Shown: in pieces, positions 50,300-60,417 of the stretch
Layout: each line of letters starts with the position of its first letter
Position numbering within the stretch: position 1 is the first letter of the stretch
From: Mactra quadrangularis
Lineage: Eukaryota > Mollusca > Bivalvia > Venerida > Mactridae
Direction of reading: 5' to 3'
Assembly: GCA_025267735.1 (NCBI GenBank)
Contig: CM046301.1
Coordinates: 65,367,872 to 65,431,871 of the forward strand
Length of the DNA stretch: 64,000 bases
The notes under the pieces: generated by a model
Told to the model about the DNA's origin: nothing
Databases searched by the model: none
Seen by the model: the letters and a program-made list of their open reading frames with translations, nothing else
Position numbers and translations under genes: made by a program

Positions 50300-51469
50300 A
50301 TAAATATTGCCTCGATGAATTATTATCCTCAGAGAAATGTTATTCACAATATAACGGCGACAATACTACCCGATTGTGACATCACAAATGCTGCGGTTTA
50401 AAGAATAAAACAGTAAAAATCAGCCTCGACTCAGAGTCGTGAGTCTCAGACAAGTTTAATTCTTGTCAGATTTCAATGATACTTACGCGAGCCTAAGCAA
50501 AAAGTGTATTCTATGTGCTGCGCATCACATCTCCTACGCTAGTTGTATACTTCTTTATTTCGCCCTGAAAAAATTTCATTTTCAGCATGTACGAATAACG
50601 TATAACAGTTACAAGTCGTCGTCCTTCTTGAATAAGGGCGTGTTTGATTCAGACTACTCCGGTCTTCTCTGCGAGCACCGATGAATCAAATGTCCCAATC
50701 TTGTAGCAAAAATACAGAAATTATGGAAAAGGTTACATGATGCTTTTTACTAGATGGCAGCAGTTCATTAAAAGAGTATGACGATGATCTGACCCAAAAT
50801 ATGTGAAAATATTGTCAAAAACAACATTTGCAATCCTTGCATTTGCATACTCCGCTTACTCTTCCTTACTACCGATTACTCAGCTCTAGCGAATCAAACA
50901 CGCCCCAAAAAATCGTTGCTAAGAATTTGTTAACAACTAGAAATTGTAAAACTGTACTTTTAGCATTAAGCTATGAGCTGTACATATCAAAGATCAGGGG
51001 CCCGTATTATCAAGCGTCTTATGTTCGATTTTAGTCGCAAATCATTCTATTGCTTTGTTAAATTATAGAAAGATTTTTGATGCAATGCTGCCCAGGCGAC
51101 TCGATGGACAAATGTTTTTTAATTTTGACAAATTAGAATCACCAAGTTTGTCAGAATAGTAAAATTATGTAAGCCGGTGAACTTCCAATCCTTATTGTTT
51201 ATAAAGTTATGTTGTCAGGTTCAACAATACATTGTTTCCCACATTATTATGCAAAATGGCTAAGGAGCACCGTGTATCATGTATTTGTTAGGAAGAGAGA
51301 GCTGTGTTTTGTTCTATTTAAACGGAATATTATAATTAATGTGTCAAAATTGACAACAACTCACATACAGTGCATACGGCATGACTCATTAATCTTCGCC
51401 TATTGTTAGTAAATTAGTTTTCCATAGTTGACTTGTTGTTTTTCTTTTTTATGTGGAGATTAGTTTTCA
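50300..51469. other. intergenic
   Basis: No gene recognised. Contains segments similar to 31425-31610, partly inverted. Confidence 0.4.
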
Positions 51470-53382
51470 CCGGGGTTTGTCTGCTTCCAAGGATACGTTA
51501 TGTATAGTCCTGGTCTAGAACTAAACTTCAAACTTTTGGTTAAGTTTCTAGAGTAGACATATTTGTTGCATTTTCTTCCTCTGCTGGTCTTAGGTAAGTT
51601 TCGAGTCATTATTGCCCACACCATTTCACAACTGGTCTTAATTGGGACCGGCTGCTTCTGGTTTGTGTCTGGTTGGGACTGTATTCTAAAATATATCTAT
51701 GTATTTTGGAAATGCATTTAAGGAGAATGCTGGTCTGTGTGTTGAAAGTTGTTTTTTTATGCGAGCGTAAATCTACTTGAAAATTATTCGATGTGCTAGA
51801 TGCAGTTACTTGTAATTTAATTATATGTAATAACGCTGTCATAATTCATCCGTATAACTTGACTAGGATGATCAAACATGCAATCTGTCGGGTAAAACGA
51901 GCATCTTAATACAGCTTGCTAAATGTTTCTTACAGTTTATTTACGTTTTACGCTTCAAAAATAGGAAGATCAGCAATTGTTTCTATGAGTTGAATTAGTT
52001 CTTATGATACCACTTATCTGTCGTCTTTAAGTCTTATTGTCAAACACATATGTAAAATATGTACGTGTGTTTGAGAAGAGTTTAACTTTTTTGCTTTAAT
52101 TGAACGCATTTTAGTCAAAGAAAATCAATGCGAATTGACGAGTTTGATTCAGACACGCATGATATATGACACATACACTGATTCACTGATTGTAATTCGA
52201 TTGAATTTATACTGTATCTAGTATGCACATGCGGCTCCAGGAGGAAAGCCAACCCGGCGTACACCCCCCCCCCAATTGCCAAAGCACAGTTTTTCTATCA
52301 TGAAATACTATGTATGATATCGATAGAAAATAATTGCTAAACATTTTTCGCACGCTACTCGTGCACAAAGTTACAAGACAAGGAATATAGTAATACAATG
52401 ACATAACGTACAATTCACAAACAAAATTGCCGCTTTCATTTACTTCCATTAATATTTTTTTTCTTTGAGTAAAGAAAGTCATCACACATGAGTGCACCAA
52501 GGTGGAAACAAGCAAAGCTCAAAATGTACGTATATCGCACAAAAATAGATCTATCTTCGTTTTTTTCATACCTAAAGCACACAGTAGATTATAGCTCTCG
52601 TACATTTTATTGTATACCATGGGAAAGGATAGTCGAGGTTATTGAAAGCTTGCCTAACTAGAAACCCTTGATGTTATTTGTCGTGATCATAGATATACTA
52701 ATCTTAATATGTCTATGGTCGTGATATAGTACATGTACGTAGTTGCAATATTATTATACAAGATACAAGATACAAATATTTATTTCAAGTCGGTGCATAT
52801 TATAACAATGTAACATTAGCTATGTATAGCTATTTACCTACAGAAACATGTAACAAAGTTTAGCAAACAAATTAAAGACATAGAAATACACATAATGAAC
52901 ATAGAAAAGCATATAGGCACAAAGCATACATATATAAAGCACAAAAGGACGCATGCATAAAATTACAAGCAAACTACAAGCATATTTAAGGTAACTTACT
53001 ATAAATAGGTTTTCTTAAAATCTCATGGATTATCACAGATAATTACAGAATAAAAAGTTCTAAAAAAGTCACAAACAACAGCTAATGGATTCTACATGCG
53101 ATGATTTGATGTCTGGTATAAGCATAATTGATGAGTTAAAATACTTCATTTAAAATATAGGAGATATACATATAGAATAACATAAAACAGAGCTTACAAA
53201 CAATAAAGTGAAGAAGTGAACAAGTAAAACATATGAAGCAAGCTGTCAACTCAACTAAGACAGATACAATTTATAAGAGCAAGCAAGCTTCTTATAAAAG
53301 CATTACATTTAAACATAAGCTTGAACCAACTAGCCTGAAGCACAAGCAGAACAGTGGCAACTCTCTCCATTCCAACCCGCAA

Positions 53383-56215
53383 TCAGACTCTGGAACTGGT
53401 TATAGTTTGAAAATGTTGAGGGAGTTTGTTCCAGAGTCTGGCTGCGCCGAAACGGAAGGAGCCCAAACCATACTTACTGGTTCTTACCCGAGGTATTTCT
53501 ACCGTATTTGTATACCTAAAAGAATAAGAATTTTGTTTTACAGTTAAAAGATCATATAAATGCACTGGTGACTGTTTATGTATGATCTTAAAACTTTCCA
53601 AAGCAATAGAGCGCAGACGCCTAATTCTCAAAGTTGGCAAGGCAGACTTCTGCAACAAGGCTTCGTAGCTTGATGAATAATCATTATAGATAAAGCGTAA
53701 AGCCCTCTTTTGAATATTTTCATCTTTTTTGGTGTTTGATTCACTACAAAAATGCCAAGTAAGTGGACAATAGTTGAAGTTTGACAAGATAAAAGAATAA
53801 TAGATGTTCAGTTTGCCAAGTTTACACAAGTATTTTCCAATTCTTTTGAGTACATTTAGTTGCCTTGAAGCTTTTTTACAGATGTTTGACACATGTTTGT
53901 CAAAATTTAACTTAAAATCAATAGTAACTCCTAATAGTTTTACTTCTTCATCACAATGAATAGTAAAATTATCAATATTAAAATCAATATTATTGTCTTT
54001 AGTTTTCCTGCCTACAGAAATTGCTTGAAATTTCTCAGGGTTTGCCTGCATTTTATTATGCGTAAACCACTGAATAAGAGAAGTACGATCTGCTTCCAGG
54101 TTTTGTTTGACAACATCTAAATTTTTGTGACAGGAAGAAAGCGTATTGTCATCCGCATAGTTATATAAATTTGAGTGGTGAACAAAATTAAAAATGTCAT
54201 GGATAAAAATGTTAAACATCACAGGTCCTAAAATAGATCCTTGGGGAACACCCTTATACAATATTAAAAATTTTGACCTAATTTGGCCTATCTTAACACA
54301 TTGTTGACGATCAGTAAGGTAACTTTTAATAAGTTGTAGAGCATTTTCTGACAAGCCATAATATTTTAATTTCAAAAGTAAAAGATCATGAGGTAAACAG
54401 TCGAACGCTTTACTAAGATCCATTAGAATAGCAGCAATGTATTTGTTATCATCCAGGGCCTTTTTCCAATCCTCAATAATTTTTAACAAAGTTGTTTGGC
54501 ATCCGTGTCCTGGTCTAAAAGCAGATAGGAATATATTAAAATGGTTATTAAAAAATTCACAAAGTTGAACATTAATAGATCTTTCGAAAATCTTAGAAAA
54601 AAATGGTAAAATACTGACTGGCCTTGGAAAAGTTGAAGTAGTAAAGGAGTTGTTTACAAGTTCAGTTAAGGGTTTCACAAGGGCCGGCTTGCCAAGTTTG
54701 AGAATCTTAGCTGGAATACTGTCTATACCCGTTGCCTTTCTAACCTTAAGTTTTGTTTTGAAATAAAATTCTCTGAAACAGGTTTAAAATCAAAGTTAAA
54801 ATCAGAAGACTTGTTTTGAACAATACTTTTAATACTTGGGTGATTAGCATCAACAGGTACAGAGTCAGTTCCAATGTTCTGTGCTACATTTACGAAGAAA
54901 TTATTAAAAATATCTCAAACTTGAGTTTGGTCATTTATTAAAGTTTCATTTTCACCTAAAATTGTGTCTTTCTGTTTGTTAGACCCTTTGTTTGTTAAAA
55001 ATGGTTTTACTGTTGCCCAAAAGTTAGTAGATTTGCAGCCGCCTACACACCTATCAATAAAATATTTACTCATGGATCTTCGTTTTAAACTTGTTACCAG
55101 ATTTCTTTGTTTTCTGAATTTTTCAAAGTTTGATGAGTTTTTATTAGACTTATATTTGTTGTGCAACATTCGTTTTTATACATGGCATTCTTTAGCTGTT
55201 TGTTCATATATGGCAGTGGCTGGTTAATAACTTTCCTTGATTTGAGCGGTGCATGTTTGTTTATAGTTTCAGTAAGCTTACTCTGGAACTGTTCATAAAG
55301 ATGATTAGTGTTTTCAGAATTAAAATCAAGAGATAAAAACTGTTCATGTAAATCAGTATTAAAAGAATCTGGATTGAATTGTTTGTAGCTCCTATAAGAA
55401 CAATACTTAGGCTTGGAAGGCTGCAGTTCCGTTTTAAGTTGAAAACCTATGAAATGATGTATGTCACTAAGACCACAGTCAAAATTTAAAATATCTCCAA
55501 TTTCTGATTTGTTGCTAGTTAAAATAACATCTATCAAAGAAGGTACACTATTTTTAGGGAAACAAGTAGGGTTATTAATGACATTACTAAGATTAAAAAT
55601 ATCACAGATATGGTTTAGAGGTTGAGATTTTTCAACATTTAACGTGTTATAATTTAAATCATCTATAACAATGACATTTTCATAGCTATCTAAACACTTA
55701 TCTAGAATTTTATCACAGTCTTCCTCAAAAAATGTTCTAGTCATGGATGGTGGTTTGTATGCTCCACATATTAAAAATTTTGATGTATTAACTCTTACTT
55801 CGACACTGATGGATTCTAGATGTGTGAATTCAAAGTCACATTTTCTATCACCTGCAATATCAGACCTTAAGTAGGCTGCTATCCCTCCACCAAAGGCGTT
55901 CCTCTCTCGTCTCCAGAAGTGGTAGCCGTCAACGGAGAACTGTGCATCTGGGAAGCTGTCATTAATTTTACTTTCTAGAAGGAATAATAGATCAACATGT
56001 TTATTTATGAGAATATCATAGATATAGCAGAATTTGTTACGTAAACTGTTTATGTTTAAGCTTGCACATAAAAACCGTCTTGGATACTTTTTACGAATAG
56101 CTATAAGTTCCTCAAAAATGTTTTCTAGGTTATTATCACTAGAGATACTATCTGATGCTAAATCATGAAAACTGCCGTATGTAGAGTTGAAGAAGGAGTC
56201 TGTGAAATGAGACAT
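53383..56215 (-). pseudogene. LINE ORF2: APE endonuclease-reverse transcriptase, broken
   Basis: The start ATG at 56215 lies three bases after the ORF1 stop, in the same frame. The endonuclease part (to about 55170) shows LNINSLRNK, LLESKIN, VIVIDDLNYN (usual GD.N now DD.N), LIDVILTS and GLSDIHH. A frameshift near 55170 moves the reading to another frame (RKQRNLVTSLKRRS). An in-frame TGA follows at 54915-54917, then another shift near 54750. The reverse transcriptase frame to 53383 has ATGIDSIPAKIL, AILMDLSKAFDCLPHDLL, GVPQGSILGP, YADD (54178-54189) and a C-terminal tail. Compared with the family, about 25-30 residues are missing between TSTFP and RPVSILP (near 54624). Several independent lesions make it inactive. 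The product would nick target DNA and prime reverse transcription of its own RNA. Confidence 0.85.
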
Positions 56216-56218
56216 TTT

Positions 56219-56791
56219 TTAACAGTTTTGACAGAGCCAGGCTTCCGGAGATTTCTGCAGAGTTGAATAATCTTGAGGAGATATCGCAGCACACTTTATG
56301 TGGAACCAGAAGTAGCATGTTTCACAGTATACTGCTCGATGGTTTTTTGCTACTGCCTTGGTGCATGAACCACAAGGATAGCGGACTGGTCCAGGGTTTG
56401 TAGCGATATCTCCAGATAACAGCAATATGAGTTGTATAAAGTATTTAGGATGAATACAAGCATGTTTATAGCGCCTAGAAAATTTTATATGGAAATAAAG
56501 AGTACACAACTTATTTATGCCAAAGTTTGTATGTATCGTCTTTGAGAATAAAAGATCATCTTTGATAGATTCGAAAACATTTCTAAAGTCTGAACGCTCC
56601 GTTAATGTAATAGTTTTTAAATGTTTATATTCAAGCTGCAGGTTAGTACTATACCATATATCTAGCTGTTGTGTCTGGTTTCTTGGGGCTGATTCTGTCC
56701 AGACATCTCGGTCGTGATAGGGCTGACACCATAGCAGAGCAGCTGTGATCAGAAATGTAAAATATTCCATTCTATCCGGAATTAATGTCAT
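56219..56791 (-). CDS. LINE ORF1: 2A-like peptide and PHD finger
   Basis: 190 aa from ATG 56791. The N-terminal 126 residues have no recognised domain. Residues about 118-135 read LILLLSGDIATNPGP (D-I-x-x-N-P-G-P), the signature of 2A-like ribosome-skipping peptides, which have been described in APE-type non-LTR retrotransposons of marine invertebrates. The C-terminal part is a C4HC3 PHD-type zinc finger: CGSC, YCETC, FHIKC, WLCQNC. PHD fingers read histone tails and occur in some CR1-like ORFs. The TAA stop follows the last Cys directly and is separated from the ORF2 ATG by one codon. ORF1 and ORF2 may therefore have been one polyprotein, or may use termination-reinitiation. Confidence 0.75.
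   Translation of the reverse strand: MTLIPDRMEYFTFLITAALLWCQPYHDRDVWTESAPRNQTQQLDIWYSTNLQLEYKHLKTITLTERSDFRNVFESIKDDLLFSKTIHTNFGINKLCTLYFHIKFSRRYKHACIHPKYFIQLILLLSGDIATNPGPVRYPCGSCTKAVAKNHRAVYCETCYFWFHIKCAAISPQDYSTLQKSPEAWLCQNC
56387..56413 (-). other. 2A-like peptide site GDIATNPGP
   Basis: Codons 127-135 of LINE ORF1. In the 2A family the ribosome fails to form the bond between the final Gly and Pro and then resumes, yielding two proteins. Here the downstream product would begin Pro-Val-Arg and consist of the PHD finger. The upstream leucine-rich LILLLS is also typical. Confidence 0.75.
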
Positions 56792-57168
56792 CCAAAACTG
56801 TGTTAAGTTATTGTTTTAAATACACGTACAATGTAACACTACCTTAACTAACGCAGAAAAAAGTTTACTAGTTTACATAAGAGACATAATGTTATAAATG
56901 GTGTAACAAAACAATTACAAATTTTAACAGCAAGGGATTAATACAAGTAAAATTCAATCATGTTCAATCAGTTAAGAAAACAATGCAATCAGTTAAAATA
57001 ACAAATACATATAAAAATAATAATCTTACCAGGTGTGACAAAGAGGTTTAAAACTATGTGTATATAAAACCAATAATACACATAAATATTCCCTAATTTA
57101 CACACCGCTTCCTTTGTTTAACATGGGTTAATATATTTCGGAATCACCTAGTAAAACAAAAGATTTGA

Positions 57169-57253
57169 CGAGAGCGAGTTGTTCTTTTTCACGTGAGCGA
57201 GTTGATATTTAGATATCAACCCGGCCACGTGAAAAAGAAATACCTGCCCTCGT
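57169..57253. repeat. hairpin in LINE 5' region
   Basis: CGAGAGCGAGTTGTTCTTTT pairs with the block ending CCTGCCCTCG; the centre GATATTTAGATATC is itself palindromic. CACGTG-like words lie in both arms. Confidence 0.6.
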
Positions 57254-57914
57254 GAAATTTTAATTCGTGTAATAAATGGAACGCAGTTTTCGTGTAAATT
57301 TAGAATTTAAAATAAACACGAACTGTTTAATTTTGATATATTGTATTTAATACAAAACTTATTTTAATTCCATGAAATGTTAATTACAAAACTTAATTCA
57401 TTTCGAAAATATAAACAGAACTTTGGATTTCTTCAAAAGAAATGAAATATGAATATGATGTATTCATTCACGTAATGATGTTAGCAGTGATGCTAACCAC
57501 ATAAAATACTTCAAATTCTGCTTCATTGACTTAAAGATATTACTACCAAATTAGATAAGATCGAGAATAAGTATGTAAAAAAACCCGTAAAACTTGCGTA
57601 ATTATCAAAAGTGATATGAAGACATTGAATAAGAACAAAATACAAGCCTAAATAAAAAATAAACAATAAAGAAATCCAGAAATTTATTTATGCATTAATT
57701 GTTAATTAAGTAAATTAACAAATATGATTTACCGTCACGGATTCTAAAACATATTTTCAAAACCATGCTTGTTATCTGTTAATTAATAGTTTCAGATCCA
57801 CTTAAACGCTCGTGAGAGAAAAAGATGCACCCAAGTCAAATTCGTTTTTAAAAATGTAGTCCATGCCCAGTCGATGTACATGTGTAACTAATCACTCGAA
57901 TCGTTGTGTAAGTC

Positions 57915-58067
57915 GGATATTAACCTCGTGCTACGGATTTTCTGTGTTAAAACAACATGGCCTTGGACTTCTCAAAACCCTCAAACGCTTCGCGTTTTCG
58001 GGTTTTCACGAGAAGTCCGCGGCCAAGTTGTTCTAACTCAGAAAACCCTCGCACTCAGTTAATATCC
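57915..58067. repeat. palindrome, ~67-bp arms, GC-richer
   Basis: Arms GGATATTAACCTCGTGCTAC... and its inverted partner ending GTTAATATCC enclose a ~19-base loop. It is notably richer in G+C than the surroundings and probably a separate foldback MITE nested in the LINE 5' region. Confidence 0.65.
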
Positions 58068-58587
58068 TTTACATAAAACTTGAAATTTTTTATAAAACCT
58101 GCTTATTTTCTAAAAAATCACAAAAATTAAAAATCATAGAATAAAAATATATATACCATCTAATAAACAATCCAATTACAAATCCTCAGATCTAAAAATA
58201 TTAAGATTATCACTTATATTAAAGAAGTAAATAAATGTTTTTGTCACAAAAAGTACAGCCTTTGTCACACACTGGTTGACATACATCCCTGCATTTATAC
58301 TTTTGTGAATGTAAAAGTTCAGTACGATGTAATTAGCGTTTAAAGAATTTTCTTTAATTAATAGACTAGCTGCTGTAAATATATCGTAAAATAATTTGAA
58401 ATAATATAAATAAAAAGACGTTTCAGTAAAGAAATTAAACGGCTCATCAAGGAAAGGTTATACTGGGAAAATAAGGCATTTTGAGTTTTAACATGACTCC
58501 GCGCAGTTTTATTTCGCGATTTTAATATCGTAATTGGGTAACGATACGATATGACGCATGCGGTACGGTATCACGATATATCGGTTT

Positions 58588-58699
58588 AAGGGTATCGCCG
58601 TCATTCATTATGTAGGGGAGTTCACCTCGCAGAAATTTCTACCCCGCAGATTTTGACCGTCTTTTAAACCTTTTCATCAAGACGATTGGTTTAAATATT
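58588..58699 (+). repeat. dispersed repeat, partner of 37905-38016
   Basis: Nearly identical 110-base block starting AGGGTATCGCCGTCATTCAT. Adjoins the right end of copy B of the duplicated locus. Confidence 0.65.
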
Positions 58700-59040
58700 G
58701 GGTTAACATTAATTCTCACACGACTACGGTTGTCACACATCTACGGTAGTATTACATATTCATGAGGGGAGTATTTGATTGACAGGTTTATACAAAGACC
58801 CGTCTTACGGTATTGTTCAGTGTTTTGGACCAGAAAATCACTGACAAATGATATTAATTATATATTATGGCACAAAGAAAGACTTTAATTTTAACTTGTA
58901 CATTAGATTATATTTTAGTATTTTCTTCTTCAGGAAATGTAATAAATTAAAATTGCATTTAAGAATTACGTCGTCTTTAAGCGAATAATCATTATTATTT
59001 AAATAACAACATGTCACGGAAGGTTTAATCACTATAAAAT

Positions 59041-59797
59041 TTCTCACATTTCTACGGTAGGTATGATATAACAGTATAAAACACCTCACACATCTAAGGT
59101 AGGTCTGATATAACATTATAAAACATCTCACACATCTACGGTAGGTGTGATATAACATTATAAAACATCTAACACATCTACGGTAGGTGTGATATAATAG
59201 TATAAAACATCTCACACATCTACGGTAGGTGTGATATAACATTATAAAACATCTCACACATCTAAGGTAGGTCTGTTATAACATTATAAAACATCCCACA
59301 CATCTAAAGTAGGTCTGTTATAACATTATAAAACATCTCACACATCTAAAGTAGGTCTGATATAACATTATAAAACATCTCACACATGATGTGGTTTATA
59401 TTGTTATATCAGACCTACCTTAGATGTGTGAGATGTTTAATACTGTTATATCAGACCCACCGTAGATGTGTGAGATGTTTTATACTGTTATATCAGACCT
59501 ACCGTAGATGTGTGAGATGTTTAATACTGTTATATCAGACCTACCGTAGATGTGTGAGACGGTTTATATTGTTATATCAGACCTACCTTAAATGTGTGAG
59601 ATGTTTAATACTGTTATATCAGACCCACCGTAGATGTGTGAGGTGTTTTATACTGTTATGTCAGATCTACCGTAGATGTGTAAGGCGTTTTATATTGTTA
59701 TATCACACCTACTGTAGATGTGTGAGTTTTTTATACTGTTATATCAGACCTACCGTAGATGTGTGAGACGTTTTATAAGGTTATATCAGACCTACCG
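59041..59797. repeat. 42-bp minisatellite in head-to-head palindrome
   Basis: The left part (59041-59387) holds about eight units with CACACATCTACGGTAGGTCT and period 42. The right part (59388-59797) holds about nine units of the reverse complement. Because 42 bases are 14 codons, each arm yields an open frame with a 14-residue repeat (RCVRCFILLYQTYR) on opposite strands. These frames are by-products, with no family match. A stray unit lies at 58730. Confidence 0.85.
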
Positions 59798-59993
59798 TAA
59801 GTAGTATAGTATTTGAACGTGCCCTCCCCAGGGCTCCCAAAAAAAAAATTTTTTACATTTACAACACCTAAAAAAAAAAAAACACAACATTTTTACTACT
59901 TTCAAATTTTTTATATATCCACAATATTTTCTATTTCTCCTCATATACCATAAGTAGTAAAGTAGGGGCACGTTCAAATACTATACTACTTAC
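59797..59993. repeat. perfect 28-bp inverted repeat at element boundary
   Basis: 59797-59824 (GTAAGTAGTATAGTATTTGA...) is exactly complementary to 59966-59993, with 141 bases of A/T runs between. It begins where the minisatellite stops and could be the terminal repeat of the Polinton-like element or a small foldback inserted next to it. Confidence 0.7.
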
Positions 59994-60075
59994 AATATAA
60001 AAAAATATAAACATGTTGGGACAACAAAAATATAAAAAAAATATGAGGACAAGTTACAATAAAAATATAAATATA

Positions 60076-60368
60076 CAAGGAGGAACTGTGAACTGTGAAG
60101 TAAAACTAATTTTCTAAAAATATAGGATAATATAAAAAAATAAAATATGCAAGGAGGAACTGTGAACTGTGAAGTAAAAGTAAATTTTTAAAAATATGGG
60201 GCAATATAAAAAATATAAATATGTTGGGGACAGTAAAATATAAAAAATATACTATAATACAGTAAATAAAATATAAAAATATGGGGACAAGTACAAATAA
60301 AAAATAATTTATACCAAGGAGGAACTGTGAACTGTGAAGTAAAACTAATTTTCTAAAAATATAGGACA
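60076..60368. repeat. three copies of GGAGGAACTGTGAACTGTG block
   Basis: Copies at about 60076, 60150 and 60315, each about 48 bases and followed by TAATTTTCTAAAAATATAGG-like sequence. They are embedded in AATATAAAAA runs between the element end and the integrase stop. Subterminal repeats of this kind could be binding sites for element proteins. Confidence 0.65.
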
Positions 60369-60417
60369 ACATAAAAATATAAAAATATACTGGGGCAGTA
60401 AAATATAAAAAAATATT

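Larger units (their letters stand above)
52760..58294 (-). mobile_element. CR1-like LINE insertion, ~5.5 kb
   Basis: Flanked by TTATAC at 52754-52759 and 58295-58300, and absent from the uninterrupted copy A. The minus-strand 3' end carries a short repeat tail (TTGTATCTTGTATCTT), as CR1/L2-clade LINEs do instead of poly(A). Order on the minus strand: 5' region, ORF1 (2A + PHD), ORF2 (APE endonuclease, reverse transcriptase), 3' UTR. The 5' 1.5 kb holds two hairpins and may include later insertions. ORF2 is damaged, so this copy is not autonomous. Confidence 0.8.
51470..58590 (+). repeat. duplicated locus, copy B, split by LINE insertion
   Basis: 51470-52759 and 58295-58590 together are collinear with copy A (31905-34495). 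The match breaks at ...TTATAC (52759) and resumes at TTTTGTGAA (58301), exactly where copy A is continuous (34165-34175). Copy B lacks about 1 kb of copy A. The short ATG frame shared with copy A starts at 51702. Confidence 0.65.

Noticed and set aside
59041..59766. CRISPR-like array and repeat protein (126- and 130-codon frames)
   Set aside because: The repeats are contiguous 42-bp units with no unique spacers, in a eukaryotic context; the frames exist only because 42 is divisible by three.
60106..60372. 88-codon minus-strand frame after the integrase
   Set aside because: It is a translation of the repeated subterminal blocks and AATATAAA runs.
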